DNA from: Monodelphis domestica
Lineage: Eukaryota; Chordata; Mammalia; Didelphimorphia; Didelphidae
Assembly (NCBI RefSeq): GCF_027887165.1
Contig: NC_077235.1
Coordinates: 10,053,884-10,117,883, forward strand
Length of the DNA stretch: 64,000 nucleotides
Direction of reading: 5' to 3'
Made by a program: the position numbers and the translations under genes
In this document: piece by piece, positions 11,201 to 56,297 of the stretch
Numbering within the stretch: position 1 is the stretch's first letter
How the letters are laid out: each line of letters opens with the position of its first letter
The notes under the pieces: model-generated
Database searches by the model: none
What the model saw: only the letters and a program-made list of their open reading frames with translations
What the model was told of the DNA's origin: nothing

Positions 11201-12984
11201 TTGAGTTATCCATGTCCCTCTTTTTTCCAGCCAGCATTTGAGGGGAAGGGAAGGCAGTTAGTTAGTGAGATGCCTGAAAAGGGCCCTAGCAGGGCAGCTG
11301 GGTATATCAGGAAAGGACACAACATGGCCCCTTGCCCACTGCCAATCGGTCATTTTCTAAAGCAGAAGGCATACAAAGGAAGGCAGATGTGTATCTCCAC
11401 GTGGATGACGGATCTGATTTGTGGAGAGGAGGAAATGGGTGCCACCTTTCCCTCCCTGGGTCCCTGAGGCTTCAAGCCTAGTCTCTCTGGTGTGGATGTG
11501 TTGACTTTGAAACTTATTCCAGGGATTTGGGGTTCTGTGAAAGAGTAGGAGGAGAAGGTCTCTGGGGGTGGGGGGCCTTCCTGAAACAGCTGAATTCTTT
11601 CAGGGTCCCGGAAATAGCAACTACCTAATTTAGCCCGCTCTCCATTCATGTCACAGGGGCCAGGCTCTGCTCTGTCCCAAAGCCTTCCCTTGGCTCCTGC
11701 GGATTTTAATTTCTCCTCGTTCCTGCTGAGAACTTTGACCCAGTTGGAAGCACACAGTTTTGTTTTTTCTTGGAAAGTTAGATATTCTTACTAGAAACTC
11801 TAATGGGTAACAGTGAAGCCTGGGTATACTCCCAGGGCACACCCAAGCCAGAACCTTCAGCACTCGGAGGCTGGCAATTTGACTTAGTCTAAAAGAGTTC
11901 TCCCTTGGGGTAGAGGACAGGGATCAAGTGAGATAACAGAGGTAAAGGGATGGAAGCCCCTTGGAATAGCCTCTAAATTGAGAGGTCGGGGAGAAAGGAT
12001 AGAATTTGGAGATAGAGGTTTGGATTCCTGGTCTCCTATTTACCACCCAGGTCAGGCATGGGGCCATCTCGTTCAACCTTCTAGGACCCTGGTTCCTCCC
12101 CATTTGCTAAATGAAGGAATCGGACCCAATGATTTCTAAGGTTCTATTGGCTCGTACTCTGATCTTATATGAACTCATGATTCTTAATGACAGGAAGGGG
12201 CCATCTGGGAGCTGTAGGATCCCCAAATGCTTGTTCTCTCTCTATGGTGAGCATTTGGTGAGTTAAATAGAGGAATGGAGAAAGCCATCGTGGAGTCCAT
12301 TTCTTTCCAGCCAGATTTCTTGGCCCCATTAAAGAAAGAGCTCAGCCAAACAACAAAACAAATACTTGTTACACACCTACTAGATGCCAGATACTCTGCT
12401 GAGCAACTCCCAAGATGGTAAGGGCCACAGTGAATCTGCCAGGTGCTTCTGGCTGTTTAGGCTTGGATTTGGTGATGAGCTGCATTTCTGAGTTGGGGGG
12501 GGGTTCACGTCTATTAAGAAAATGATCAGGATTTCCAAAGACCCAAGATGAAGAATTCTGTCCAGCTTTGGAGAGAGAACCGAAGCAAAGCATACTCTGG
12601 TCACTTTCTTTTGCAATGTGGCCAATAGGGAAATGTGTTTTGCATGACTTCCCGCGTATAATCAATATCCTATAGCTTGCTTTTTCAGGGAGTGAAGGAG
12701 AAGTGACAGATTTGGGAATTCCAAATTTAAAAAAAGGCCGCTCAAATGTAAAGAAATGTAATAGGGATAGATGAGACAAAATACGCAAAAAGACAATGAC
12801 AATGTTCCGAAAGGAAGTGGTTAGGCCTTACTATGATGTAGACCTAAGGGCCTTGCCAGGATGCGTAATATTGCTCGTTTGGTGCAAAGTATGGTACTTG
12901 GACCAGGCTTGAACTTCCAAGGCTAGGAAAGATGGAAGGGGTTGCAAGGACATCCCCCTTTTTAAAAAATAAGTTTCCAGTGGG

Positions 12985-13180
12985 GGGGTGGTACCTGGGT
13001 AGCTCAGTGGACTGAGAGCCAGGCCTAGAGACGGGAGGTCCTAGGTTCAAATCTGGCCTCAGACACTTCCCAGCTGGGTGACCCTGGGCAAGTCACTATT
13101 GCCTAGCCCTTACCACTCTTCTGCCTTGGAGCCAATACACAGTATTGACTCCAAGACGGAAGGTAAGGGTTTAAAAAAAA
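12985..13180 (+). repeat. Marsupial tRNA-derived SINE, near consensus
   Basis: Complete head-to-tail unit with gtagctcagtggactgagag, gggaggtcctaggttcaaat, gtgaccctgggcaagtcac and the tail caagacggaaggtaagggtt plus an A run. Confidence 0.9.
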
Positions 13181-13434
13181 TATTAAGTTTCCTTGATAGT
13201 TTTTGTTTCTTATATCACCCCTTTAATATCTCTTGCATCTTTCTTCCTTCCTCTCCAAGAGAGCCATCCCATGTGACAAATAGCTTTCTTTGGAGAGGAA
13301 ATGAAGAAAAAAAAGACTGCAGAGCTGATAGAGATGTTGACAAAGTCCGAATACATGGGACACCCCTTTCCTGATCAGAAGGAGACACTCGGTGCTTTAA
13401 GCAGACTCATCTTCCACAGGGTTCAAGTGGGTCT

Positions 13435-13605
13435 CAGAAGGAGGTCATCTAGTTCAATCCCCTCCCTTCATTTTATAGCAAGGCAAACTGAGCTCCAGTG
13501 AAGTGAAGCAACTTGCCCAGGGTCACACAGGTGGAAAGCAGTGGACCCAGGATTTGAACCCGGGACTTTCTGACCGAATCCATTGTGGTTTCCACTATCT
13601 CCCAT
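13435..13605 (-). repeat. MIR-type SINE, antisense
   Basis: Has cattttatagcaaggcaaac, gcaacttgcccagggtcaca, caggatttgaacccgggact and tccattgtggtttcc. Confidence 0.7.
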
Positions 13606-14944
13606 GCCCTGAATGGGACTACAAATCCGTTTTTCTCATAGAAATACTTTTATGGACTGGTCATTTGGTAAAGTTGAAATAATGTTAGTCTTCTTGTTAG
13701 GTTCCAGTCTTTGTGGGGTAACCTGGGACTTTTGAGCTGCCTTTGACAGTACTGTTCTTAAGGGGAAATGTGGCCCCAGCTGCAAGCAGTTGCTTTATAA
13801 AGCCCATTTTTGGAATCTGATCTATGAGTAGATTGGGAACTGCCTGTACCATGCCGGCCAGTTACTCCCAGACTTATTATGTTAAAGATGATTTAATGGC
13901 TTCCTGTGCTCCAGGAGCCTGCTTAGTTTTTTCAGTGTACAATTTTCATGAAAATGGCTTCAAGACATGTATTTGAGAGGAGGGGAAAAAGCCTGTTGCA
14001 GCATCACATGACTGTTTCTGATCTGGCATGGGAAAATTGAAAGCACCCCGGGGTGGGGGGCAGGATGTGACAGCAGAGCCCCTCCAGTGCCAGCGGTTTC
14101 AAGCTGGAAGCTTTTCGAAGGGCTTTAACTATTCAAATAAGGAGGGGGGATGGAGAGACAGAGGGAACACTGACTTCAGTCTGGGAGTTTAGAGCACACA
14201 TTTTGGCTCTCTGATCTCAACCGAGCCCTCAGTGCCCCATCGTGATCACCTTTTCTGTGGCTCTCCTCACTGTCCTCTCTTCTCAGCCTCTTCTCTCACC
14301 CAAGATCCTTACTTCCCAGCGTGACTGAAGAGAATCCAAGCCATCAGTCAAGGGTTCCTTCTGCTCCCCTAGCCTTCAGATCTTTCTCCCTGAACCCCAG
14401 CCCCACCTGCAGAAGCCTCCTTAGCTTATCTCTGATGGAGAAGACGATTGCCAGGACATTCCCCTTCCTAAAAAGAAGTTTCTCTTGATATCAAGGAGGA
14501 GATTCTGCCTGGACCTGTATTCTTTATTCTTACTCCTTTCCATTCTTCCCCTAGGCTTGTGCCTTTTGATCTCGCTCTCTTCCTCTGCCTTTGTTTCTCT
14601 GGTGGCATATCTTTCTCCCTTATCTGCTGGCTCATTCCTTGCTGCCTAGAAACATGCCCAGGTTTCTCCAACCTTCTAAAACAAAAAAGCTTTTCCTTCT
14701 CTTGCCCCTGCCTTGTGCATAGTAGGCCTCTGCTGGTCGGAAGAGTATTGGCAGTTTCCTATGCAAAAGCCAATGGGGAGAAGAGGCAGGAATCAGAGGA
14801 CCCGGGTTCAAGCACTGTGCCTGCTTGGACGAGTTTTGGAAGCTGCCTGAACCAAACAGGAATCATATCTGTGCTCTTTCCATCTTGTCTCACAGAAAGC
14901 CCTCAGTGGGTACCATATACCGATTTTCAAGGTGGCAGCTCTCT

Positions 14945-15140
14945 CAATGAAAAAAACAAAAGAGGCAGCCATGCCTGGAGTCGGGAGGCTCTGGATTCAA
15001 ATGTGACCTCAGACACTTTCTAGCAGTAGGACCCAGAGCAAGTCACTTAACCCCATTGCCTAGCCCTTGTTGCTCTTCTGTCTTAGAAGTGATACTAAGA
15101 CAGAAAGTAAGGGTTTTTTAATAATAATAATAATAAGTTT
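14945..15140 (+). repeat. Marsupial tRNA-derived SINE
   Basis: Lacks the first bases of the head, then keeps ggctctggattcaaatgtga, agcaagtcacttaacccc and the tail ctaagacagaaagtaagggt followed by a T run and (ata)n. Confidence 0.85.
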
Positions 15141-16464
15141 TACCATTGTCTTTTATTTTATGTCAGTCATTTCTAGGTAGAACACTCGTCCCTGGCCCTT
15201 CCTTATAACCAGACCATCTAAGTGAAACAAGTATGCGAGTGTATGCAATGGCCACATCCATGCTTCCCTCATGGCCCTCCACCAAAAGGGACAGGGGCTT
15301 CCTATCTCTTTGCAAGTACTTCATCTGTGTGCTTGTTTTGTTTACAGTCTTGTAGTCTTTGTACTGCCTGTTTTTCTCCAGCCATTCGTCCGCATCTCGC
15401 TATGTCTTCAGCCTCCTCATATTGGTCATTTCTCACGGCACACACCAGTTTGTTCAGCCGTTCTCCAACTGGCTGATGAGTACCCACATTGTTGCTACCA
15501 CACATATATACACAAAATGCCTCTGCAAATGTTTTGGCCAAAATGGGGCCTTTTTTCTGCTTTTGACCTCCTCTGGGAAGGCCCAGTGGTGGAATCTCCT
15601 TGTCAAAAGGTATAAACAGTTCAGCGACTTTTCTCATGTAATTCCAAATTGTGTTTTCCAGAATGACTGGACCAAGTCGTAGCTCTGCCAACAGCTCATT
15701 AGTGTGCCTATCTTTCCTCTAACACTATTTCCACTTTTTCCTCAACTTTGACCGTTTGATGTGTATGAGATAAAACCTGAGTTTTGATGTCACCATCATC
15801 TCTCTATACCCTCCCTATCTGAACTTTCCCTTGTAACAACCTCCCCGCTCCACCCCCACCAAAAGGGCCAAGCAAGACTGACCAGTACAGCAACTGTTTG
15901 TCTGTGGCAGCTGCATTCGGCTCCCATAGTCATCCAACCTATGGATTCCATGTTGGTTGTTGTGTCGATTCTGATTTCAGTTGCTTTTTCATTTTTAAAG
16001 TTGGTTTTACTTCTCTTATTGTACATAGAGGGTGTGTGTCCTCCGGGGTTGCTTACTTCACTCTGCAGTAGTTTATAAAATGGCTTTCCAAGTTCCCTAC
16101 AGTGCACATTCTTTATGGCACATTAATATTCCATTATGTTCATTGACCACGGTTTGTTCAGCCATTTCCCAAAGAATGGACACCTGCTTTGTTTGTCTCC
16201 ATCTTTTTCTTGTACTACCACAAAAGTGTGCCACTGAATATTTGTGTTGATCTGAGGCCTTTTCTTTCTGCCATTGGCCTCTTTGAGATATATACCCAGG
16301 AGTAGGACCTCAGGGCCCAAGGCTCTGAATAGTTTACTAACTTTTCATAAGTAATCCAAATTATTTTTTTTTTCAGAATAACTGGACCAGGCAGCTCTTC
16401 CAACAGTATATTAGTGTGCCTGATTTCACAGTTGTTTTATTAACCATTTACATCTTTTGTCTTT
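15141..16464 (-). repeat. Old L1 ORF2 3' fragments, antisense, duplicated layout
   Basis: Two stretches (about 15.14-15.77 and 15.8-16.44 kb) resemble the antisense ORF2 C-terminal part seen at 29.2-29.6 kb. Near 16.1-16.4 kb there are 'ccatttcccaaagaatggac' and 'ataactggaccaggcagctc'-like motifs. All frames are broken. The repeated layout suggests two overlapping L1 insertions. Confidence 0.7.
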
Positions 16465-16667
16465 TCTTTTTAACCCTCACCTTCCATCTTGGAATCAATA
16501 CTGTGTATTAGTTGCAAGGCAGAAGAGTGATAAGAGCTAGGCAATGGGGGTCAAGTGACTTGCCCAGGGTCACACAGCTGGGAAGTGTCTGAGGCCAGAT
16601 TGGAACCCAGGAGCCCCCTGTCTCTAGGCCTGGCTCTCAGTCCACTGAGCCACCTGGCTGTTCCTTA
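16465..16667 (-). repeat. Marsupial tRNA-derived SINE inserted in L1
   Basis: Reads taaccctcaccttccatctt at the tail, then tcaagtgacttgcccagggt, and ends at the head with ccactgagccacctggctgt. Antisense L1 sequence lies on both sides, so the SINE came later. Confidence 0.9.
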
Positions 16668-18240
16668 TATATTTTTGAATTAGGCTTTGGTCAGCTGGGT
16701 CTGCTGGGGAGCTTCTATAACTCCTCTTATTCTAACTTTAATTGATTTGCACAAAAGTGCTTTTGTTTTGCATTTTTTTGATTAATGATATGGAGCAGTT
16801 CTTCCTATGGCTGTTGATTGTTTGCAGTTCTGTGTCTGAAAATAATTTGTAGCCTTTAACCACTTAACTACTGGGGCATGCCTCTTGTGGTACTATATAT
16901 TTGAGTCCATTTTCTGTGGAACTAGAGTGTCAGACTTTTGTCAGACATTTTTTTCTCCACTTGATGGTTTCCCCTTTTATCCTAGTTGAATTGATTTTGT
17001 TAAACTTGACAGAGTCGAAATTGTCTATTTTCTCTTTTCTAATATCCTCTGACTCCTCTATGAGGGGGCCCAGACATGGCTCTGCTGCACCTTCCCCAAC
17101 AAAACTATGAAAGGTAAAGGTACCTCCTATTCTCCTCTAAATTTTTTAATGTTAGCTTTTTGTATTTTGGCTACATAGCCATTTGGAACTTACCGTTGTG
17201 AGTAGTCTAAGCTGATTGTCAAATCACTTTCCAGTGTTCTCATTAGTTCTTGTGGCAGAGCAATTCTTTCACCCCAGTAGTAGTTATTGTTCTTGTGTTG
17301 AGCAGGCACTGAGTTCAGCTGAGCCCATCTGTCCGTACTATGTAGATGGTTCCACCAATCGATGTCTCTATTTTTGATCTAGTATCAAATAGTTTTGTAC
17401 ATCTGATTTTGTAACAAAGTCTGAAGACTAGAAAAAACTATTTCTCCTTTATTGCCCCCCTCCATTATTTTTTTTTTGGATTCTGGACCCTTTGTTCTTT
17501 CAGATGAATTATTAGTTCTTATTGGTTCACCCAGCTCACTTCAGTAATCTGTATGACATTTGTCTTGTGTAGCACTAAATGTGTAAATTAATTGAGATAG
17601 TATTGTTATTGATTATTTGGGTGTGGCCCAACCAAGAACAGTGAGTAGCATTCCAGTTTTTCCAAGTCCTCCCTTATATCTGTATGGAATATTTTGTAAT
17701 TGCATTTCCCTAAGCCTTACGGGTTGCCGGGTAGGTGGACTCCCAGATATTTGATTCATTTGGGAGTTATTTTGAATTGGATTTCTCTTTCTAAAATCCT
17801 TTTCTCCATATTTTTGTCCTGGCTATATTCAAGTGCTGACTTTTTCATGGATTTATTTTGTGTTTGGATCCTTCAATGAGGCTTTTGCCTTAATCACTCT
17901 CTTTGTTGAGTACCTGAGATTCTCTGTGGACTGCAGTTGGGAATAGTTCTATCTCCTTTTTGCCAGAGTTGACTCCTTTACTTTCATTCTCTTGTTTTGT
18001 CACTAGTGTTAGTGTTTTCAAAACAATTTCAAGTGACAATGGAAAAATGGGCCATCTTGGCATTAGCTTGATGGTCAGCCAGCCCTATTGTGGGCTTATT
18101 GCATCTGTGCCCATTCTTGGAGTGTTGCTTCAATGACCCATTTCTCTCTTTGACTTGGATCAGAACACAGTTACTTTTTAAACAGAGCTATATGCGGTGG
18201 TTTCCTTGAATGAAGTCCAACCTTGGAGGTGGCAGTCTGT
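16668..18240 (-). repeat. Old L1 ORF2 remnants, antisense
   Basis: Continues the L1 from before the SINE. Text such as ttttgtcagacattttttt and gttattttgaattggatttc parallels the 29.8-30.8 kb L1 region. It is T-rich throughout and has many breaks. The far end is unclear. Confidence 0.6.
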
Positions 18241-18539
18241 GTCACCCACTTGGACGAAGTCACAGACTTCAGTTGATTCTTAGATCTTTTGAGTAATGAA
18301 ATACCAAAGCTTTAAGTAATATGAATGAGTCAACAGAGACATGAGTTAGGGTTAAGAGAGAAAAAACTCTCTACTATATATACAGGATGTTGGACTTCTA
18401 CCAAGAGTTCAGACCAAGGCCCAGGGCTTGGAAATCTCTTCTCCTGAGGGCATCAGCTAACTGTGCTGCCTTTAACTAAGAGGCCCTGTCCAACAAAAAT
18501 GCTGGAACATAGTCAGGGAAAAAGATTCAATTCAATGAG

Positions 18540-18790
18540 CATCTATTTATTTTAAATTCAAAGATATTTTGCTTTCCCAACTACATGCAGTAGCAATTTT
18601 GAACATATGTTTTTTGAAATTATAAGACCTAAATTGTCTCCCTCCTTTCCTTTCCTCCCCCCTCTTGGAGATGGTAAACGATTTGATCTGGATTATACTT
18701 GTATCATCATGCAAAACATACTTCCAAGTTGGCTATTGTAGTAAGAGAGAACATATGTAATACTAGAAATTCCCTTCTCTGCCTCTAATT
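18540..18790 (-). repeat. L1 3'-UTR fragment, antisense
   Basis: Has the T-rich start, a tctccctcctttcctttcct block and catcatgcaaaacatacttc, as in the other antisense L1 3' ends in the window. Confidence 0.55.
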
Positions 18791-19204
18791 TGTTGTGTCC
18801 CCTCAGGTAGGTCACTTTTCTTCTCAGGGACTCGGTTTCTTACTCTTTAAAGTTGTGGTAGCCTTTAGACACTTCCTAGCTGTTGTAAAAATTAAATTAT
18901 ATCTCTAATAATATAAATATTATATTTTATGAGGTTTATTAAGGATCATTAGAAATCAAGGAACAAAGAGGTTACAAAGTAAAAACCATGTGCCCATGGT
19001 TGATTAACCCATTTAAAATCCCTGCACTTAGCTTACCACTATACTTTCTAAATCATTGCAAAGGAAGAGAGTGTGGGAAGCCTTACTGCCAGTTAAATAC
19101 CAATTGTGATCACAGCAACATGGAGACTCAGGAGAGATTATAGGGAATTCTGGGAAATACCAAGGACTTCTGGGGAATGAAGTCTAGGGTTCAAAATCTC
19201 CATT

Positions 19205-19325
19205 TTTATACTGTGTGACCCTGGGCAAGTCACTTAATACCCCTTGCCTAGCCCTTACCACTCTTTTGCCTTGGAACCAATATACAATATTGATTCTAAG
19301 ACAGAAGGTAAGGGTTAAAAATAAA
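19205..19325 (+). repeat. Marsupial SINE, 5'-truncated
   Basis: Starts at tgtgtgaccctgggcaagtc and runs through the tail ttctaagacagaaggtaagg with an A-rich end. The tRNA-like head is missing. Confidence 0.85.
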
Positions 19326-19999
19326 TAAGTAAAGTTGCAGGATTTGGACTAGGTAAGTTCTAAGGTTTCAACTCATTGACTACCTTACCTCATCTCCCAG
19401 CTGATTCTTAGCCTCTCATCACTAGCCTGAAACTGTTTTCTCTTTCTCTCCAAGGTTACAAATAATATATTAATTGCTAAATTTAGTAGCCTTTTTTCAG
19501 GCTTCAAATTTCTAGACCTCTTTGCAGCTTTTGTAACTGCTGACCACTCCTTCCTGGATAATCTCTGTCCTGAGATTTTGGGACAGTGCTCTCTCCTTAT
19601 ACTCTTCCTATTTACCTGACTGTTCCATGTCAGCCTCTTTTGTTGGCTCATCATCCATGTCCTACCTCTATGTGTAGGTATATTCTGCAAGTAGAACCCT
19701 CTCCTTCTATATTCTCAGTGATCTCATCAGTTCCTATGGGTTCATCTATCATCTCTATGAAGAGGACTCTCAAATCTAGATAGCTAACTCTGGTCTCTCT
19801 CCTGAGTGCCAATCCTATACCAACTGCCCCATTAGACTTTTCCATTTTGATGTTCCATGGGTATCTCCAATTCAGTACATCCAAAATTAAATTCATTATT
19901 TTTCCTCTTAAACTCTCCTCCTATCTTCCCTATTACTGTTTTAACCAGATGCACAGTCAATAAAGTGATATTTATGTATTTTTTTACCTTTTTTCTAAC

Positions 20000-20640
20000 C
20001 TCATTCTATTTTTATTTTTTTAGGCACAGAGATAGTTTTATTCTTTGTTTTTTTTCAGTTCTAAATTCCCTCCTCCTCTCCTCCCCCTTCCTCACCCTAT
20101 GAGAAGACAAGAAAAACAAAACCTTCTATAAATATGTATAGTCATACACAACAAGCTTCTGCACTAACCAGTTCAGAGAGATATGGAGGGAGAGAGATGC
20201 TTCATTCTCCACTTTTGAGTCCATCACTTTTCTCTCTGGCGGTAGGCAGCATGTTTCATTCTGAGTCCTTTGGATTGATCAATTACTAAGTCTTTCACAG
20301 TTGATCATTCTTAAAATGATGCTGTTACTGCTCCCTTTGCTGTGCATCAGGTCATAGAAGTCTTCCAATGTTTCCGTGAAACTGTCCTCTTCATCATTTC
20401 TTATAGCAAAATAGTATCCCATCACATTCATATACCATAATCTGTTAATGTATTACCCAGTTGATGGGCATCTTCTCAGTTTCCATTTCTTTGCCACCAC
20501 AAATATAGCTGCTGTAAATATTTTTGTTCAGATGTGTCCTTTTTCTTTTTGTTTGATCTCATTAGGTACAGATCTGGTAGTGTTATTTCAGTTTTGTAGC
20601 CCATTGGGCATCATTCTACATTGTTCTCCAGAATGACCTT
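20000..20640 (-). repeat. L1 3' part, antisense
   Basis: Starts with a poly-T stretch at about 20010, then tcctcccccttcctcaccct. ORF2-like text follows at 20400-20640 (atagtatcccatcacattca, ccagttgatgggcatcttct, gttctccagaatgacc). Broken in all frames. Confidence 0.7.
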
Positions 20641-21440
20641 ATTACTGTTGACTGTACCACCATCCTTCCAGTTTCTGAGATTCACAACCTCAGTCATTCT
20701 TGATGCTTTCTTCTCCCTCACCCCACATATCCAGTCAGTTGTACAAGTTTTGCCTATACTATCTTCACAACAGTGCTCCCATCCAGATTCTTCTCTGCAT
20801 TCACACAGCCACCATCTTAATTCAGATCCTTGCCCTTCTCTTGGGCTATTGCAATGACTTCCTAATTGATCTTCTTGGTTCCAGGCTTTCCCCTCTTCAG
20901 ACCATTTCAGCATCCAGCTGCCAAATTGATATTCCTTTTTATGGGAACGAGGAGCAGTGCCAGGCTGGAAACATTCTGGCTCCTTCCAGGTCCCGTCCCA
21001 TTGCTAATCAGCATTGACACGATCCATTCCTAGCCTGGGCTGCTTTCCTTCCTTGAGCAGAATGGTAACCCTCTGCTCCCAGAGACTCACCCTATTGGTA
21101 TCAGACTCAGTACAAACACCTGCTCACCTTTAAACTGACTGTAGCTCAGATCTCCTGAGCTCAAAAAATCCACTAGTCTCAGCCTTTCAATAGCAGGGAT
21201 TACAGGCATGTCCCACCATGCCTGGCCAAATGGATGTTCCTGAAGCACAGATTTGACCATGTCACTCACTTGAAATTCCTCAGTGTTTTCCTGTTGTAAT
21301 TGGGATAAAATGTCCATTTTTCTGTGTGACATTTAATAGACTTGCCAGTCTGGTTCCCACCTATTTTTCCAGACAGATTTCACGTTATCCTTACTAATTC
21401 CCTCTGTGTTTCAGCAAGTGGATTAGTCGCTGTTTTTCAT
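20641..21440 (+). repeat. L2-type LINE fragment, split by a 7SL retrocopy
   Basis: Text such as tgggctattgcaatgacttc, catccagctgccaaattgat, acagatttgaccatgtcact and ctggttcccacctatttttc follows the order of the L2 3' coding region known from mammals. The 7SL copy at 20.94-21.23 kb lies inside it and duplicated about 16 bases of it. No function is left. Confidence 0.65.
20937..21225 (-). pseudogene. 7SL RNA retropseudogene, nearly full length
   Basis: Read on the - strand it follows the SRP RNA from its 5' end (ccaggcatggtgggacatgc, cctgtaatccc, ggctgag) through catcaatagggtg, gctcaagga, tgctgattagcaatgggac and ccagcctgg, to an A-rich tail. It covers about 285 of roughly 300 positions with many substitutions. 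A 16-base target-site duplication flanks it: ccaaattgatattcct at 20921-20936 and ccaaatggatgttcct at 21226-21241, with two differences. This is an L1-type retroposition into the L2 fragment. The divergence makes it old and most likely silent. Confidence 0.85.
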
Positions 21441-22156
21441 ACATAACATTCATTACCCATCTCTGTGCCAAGTACTGGTGTAGGAGGTGGCACCTGACCT
21501 GTACCTGGGGGGAAGGAAGGGAATTCTGTGAGACAGAAGTGAGGAAGGAATAGATTCCAGATGTGGGAAACTCCTTGGGCTTGGATTATTGTATCCAGTG
21601 AATAATGAGTAGGCCAGCATGATTGGAATAGAGAGCTGGAATACAAGAACAGAAGTAGGACATCAACTGGAAAGGTAGTGGGAGTCCCATTTGTGATTTA
21701 GCAGCTATGTGGAGGTCAAATTGGAAAAATGAGAGACCAGTTAGAAGGCTGTTACTACAACAGTGTAGGCACAAAGGGGTGAGGGCTTGAACTATGAATT
21801 AGGACGAGTGGTATGAACTCAAGTCAAGTGTCTAGTAGGGCTACTTTTGGAGAGGTGTGGCATTTTCACTCCTTGTTGCTTGAACCATAAACCAAGTGGT
21901 GGAGTGCTCTTAGAATGACTGTCCTCTTAGCTCTCAGGACAGAATTCAGTTGGCGATGGTATGAGGTGAGGGATAAGCAGAAAAGGCACTTTCCTGTCAG
22001 GTAGAAAACTTGCTTCTCTGGCCTTCCTGCTTGACTGGGAGAAGCAAGCCGTTGGAAAGATCTGGTACTGTGGGACCGATCTTTGAAATGAGACTTTGTC
22101 CTCCTTCAGGCAACTCTGCTTGTTGGAACACTTTTGAGGAGAAGCTGAAGTGAGTC

Positions 22157-54888
<32,732 letters not shown>

Positions 54889-56297
54889 GCCCTGGCTCTC
54901 CCTGAAGCTGCAGGACCACCAGGCGGGCCAAGCTTGAGCAAATAGAGCCGGGCATTGTACCACCTTGTTACACATGTAGACACACGTGTGCATGTATAGC
55001 CGTGTTCTCTGTGTAGCTTGCCATCCTGCAGTGGAGGCGGGGATTGTTTCTTTTAAAGCAACCCCAGTGCTATTGTGTTTATTCTTGGTCAGTGTTTGTG
55101 CTTAGTCTAAGCTTGTTTTCCTTCATGCAGATTTGAGCCTCACCTCTCCATTTTGGGTCAGGGTTAAATGTAGTGTTTAAGGATTGGAAACCACCAAGTT
55201 TTTCATCCTCTTCTATTTCGTCCCTGCTCCCAGGGAGTCCATGGCCTTTGCCCCATTTATGTGGGTCCTGAGGTACATGTACCCCTTGCCCAAGGCTGCC
55301 AGGGGCAGAAAAAGATAGGAGAGCAAACATCAAGCTCATCTCCTTGGGAGATGAAGGACCCTCCCTCCCCAGTACTCCATAAGACAGCTGGGCTCCTTTG
55401 TATTTCAGCCTCTTTTCAGTTCCTAGTCAGCTGGGCGAGGGGGAAGGGGGTCAACTCATTGCTTTTCTTCTTTTTAAAGAGGTTCCCCTGAATTGGATTC
55501 CCCCCTCCCTCCTCCCAAACTCCAGGTGTCTTGAAAGTCTTCATCTGTGGTAGTGGGATTAAGTGTAAGACACTGCTAAAGCACTAGGATGTGTTTATAT
55601 CGGAAACCTCAGGCTCAAGGAAGGAGCTGTCCATCTAATAGTGGAAGAGCAGCTTAAAGCAAAGGAGAGATCCAGGCCAATGACTCTGCGTCAAGAAGGC
55701 TTCAAGAATGAGTCACAGCCCTAGTTGGGCGTCCAGGGCAAGGTGGGAGAAGCCTCCTGCCAACAACTGGGGTACAGGAGGGGGATTCCATCTGAGATAT
55801 GGAGGGTGGTAGAAGCATCAATATGGAGCCAAAGGCAGGACAAGGCCTTAGCATCTCTACTGACCAGTAGTTGATAAACTGGTTTTTCAAATAAGCCCAG
55901 ACTTTGTGCTTGACCTAGAATGTTCAGGAAAGGAGCTCCAGTATGGGTTCTCCAAGGTTAGGTCTAGTGGCTGGGAATGAATTCTCTAGTGCTTGCTCAG
56001 CCTGTTCCATGCTGACAAGACTTCCTGCCCGCCCCCGCCCCCGCCCCCCCCCCAATCCCCAAATGCCTTTGCCTATATCGAGTTGTCAGCCAAAGGAGAT
56101 ACCTGGGAGAGGAAACCACTTTCAGTGGAGCAAGCTTAACCAGCTACTCTTGCCCAGCTAAGCCCACTGAAGAATGGAGTTGGGTTTGGTTTCACAGAGT
56201 CAGGCATGGGGAGGGCCCTGGCTACAATGTGTTGTCTCTCTTTGCCACTTTTTAAAATGTTCTTTCGTTTTAATAAAGCTTTCTTACTTGCTTGCCC
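54889..56297 (+). other. SYTL4: SYTL4 3' UTR
   Basis: About 1.4 kb of sequence after the stop in the terminal exon, ending shortly after the AATAAA at 56272. It has no repeat of the SINE or L1 classes. A C-rich run with cccgcccccgccc lies at 56026-56055. The end point is inferred from the signal. Confidence 0.7.
56272..56277 (+). terminator. SYTL4: SYTL4 polyadenylation signal AATAAA
   Basis: AATAAA in the setting cgttttaataaagctttctt, followed 20-40 bases on by T/G-rich sequence (tttgccttggttcattgtct). This is the first canonical signal after the stop. Another AATAAA at 58137-58142 could serve a longer form. Confidence 0.75.

Larger units (their letters stand above)
5877..22109 (+). other. 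SYTL4: SYTL4 intron 1 (inferred)
   Basis: About 16.2 kb without any coding exon that fits SYTL4. It is filled with SINEs, MIR-type elements, antisense L1 pieces and an L2 block with a 7SL retrocopy. The stretches 6121-7590, 8350-9300, 10740-11040, 11200-12980 and 13610-14940 look largely unique, and no gene is supported in them. Short frames in these parts lack splice sites or recognisable domains. Confidence 0.5.

Noticed and set aside
21130-21230. Alu element (ggattacaggcatg text)
   Set aside because: The match continues through the SRP-specific middle of 7SL RNA, which Alu lacks, and the other repeats are marsupial. It is a 7SL retrocopy.
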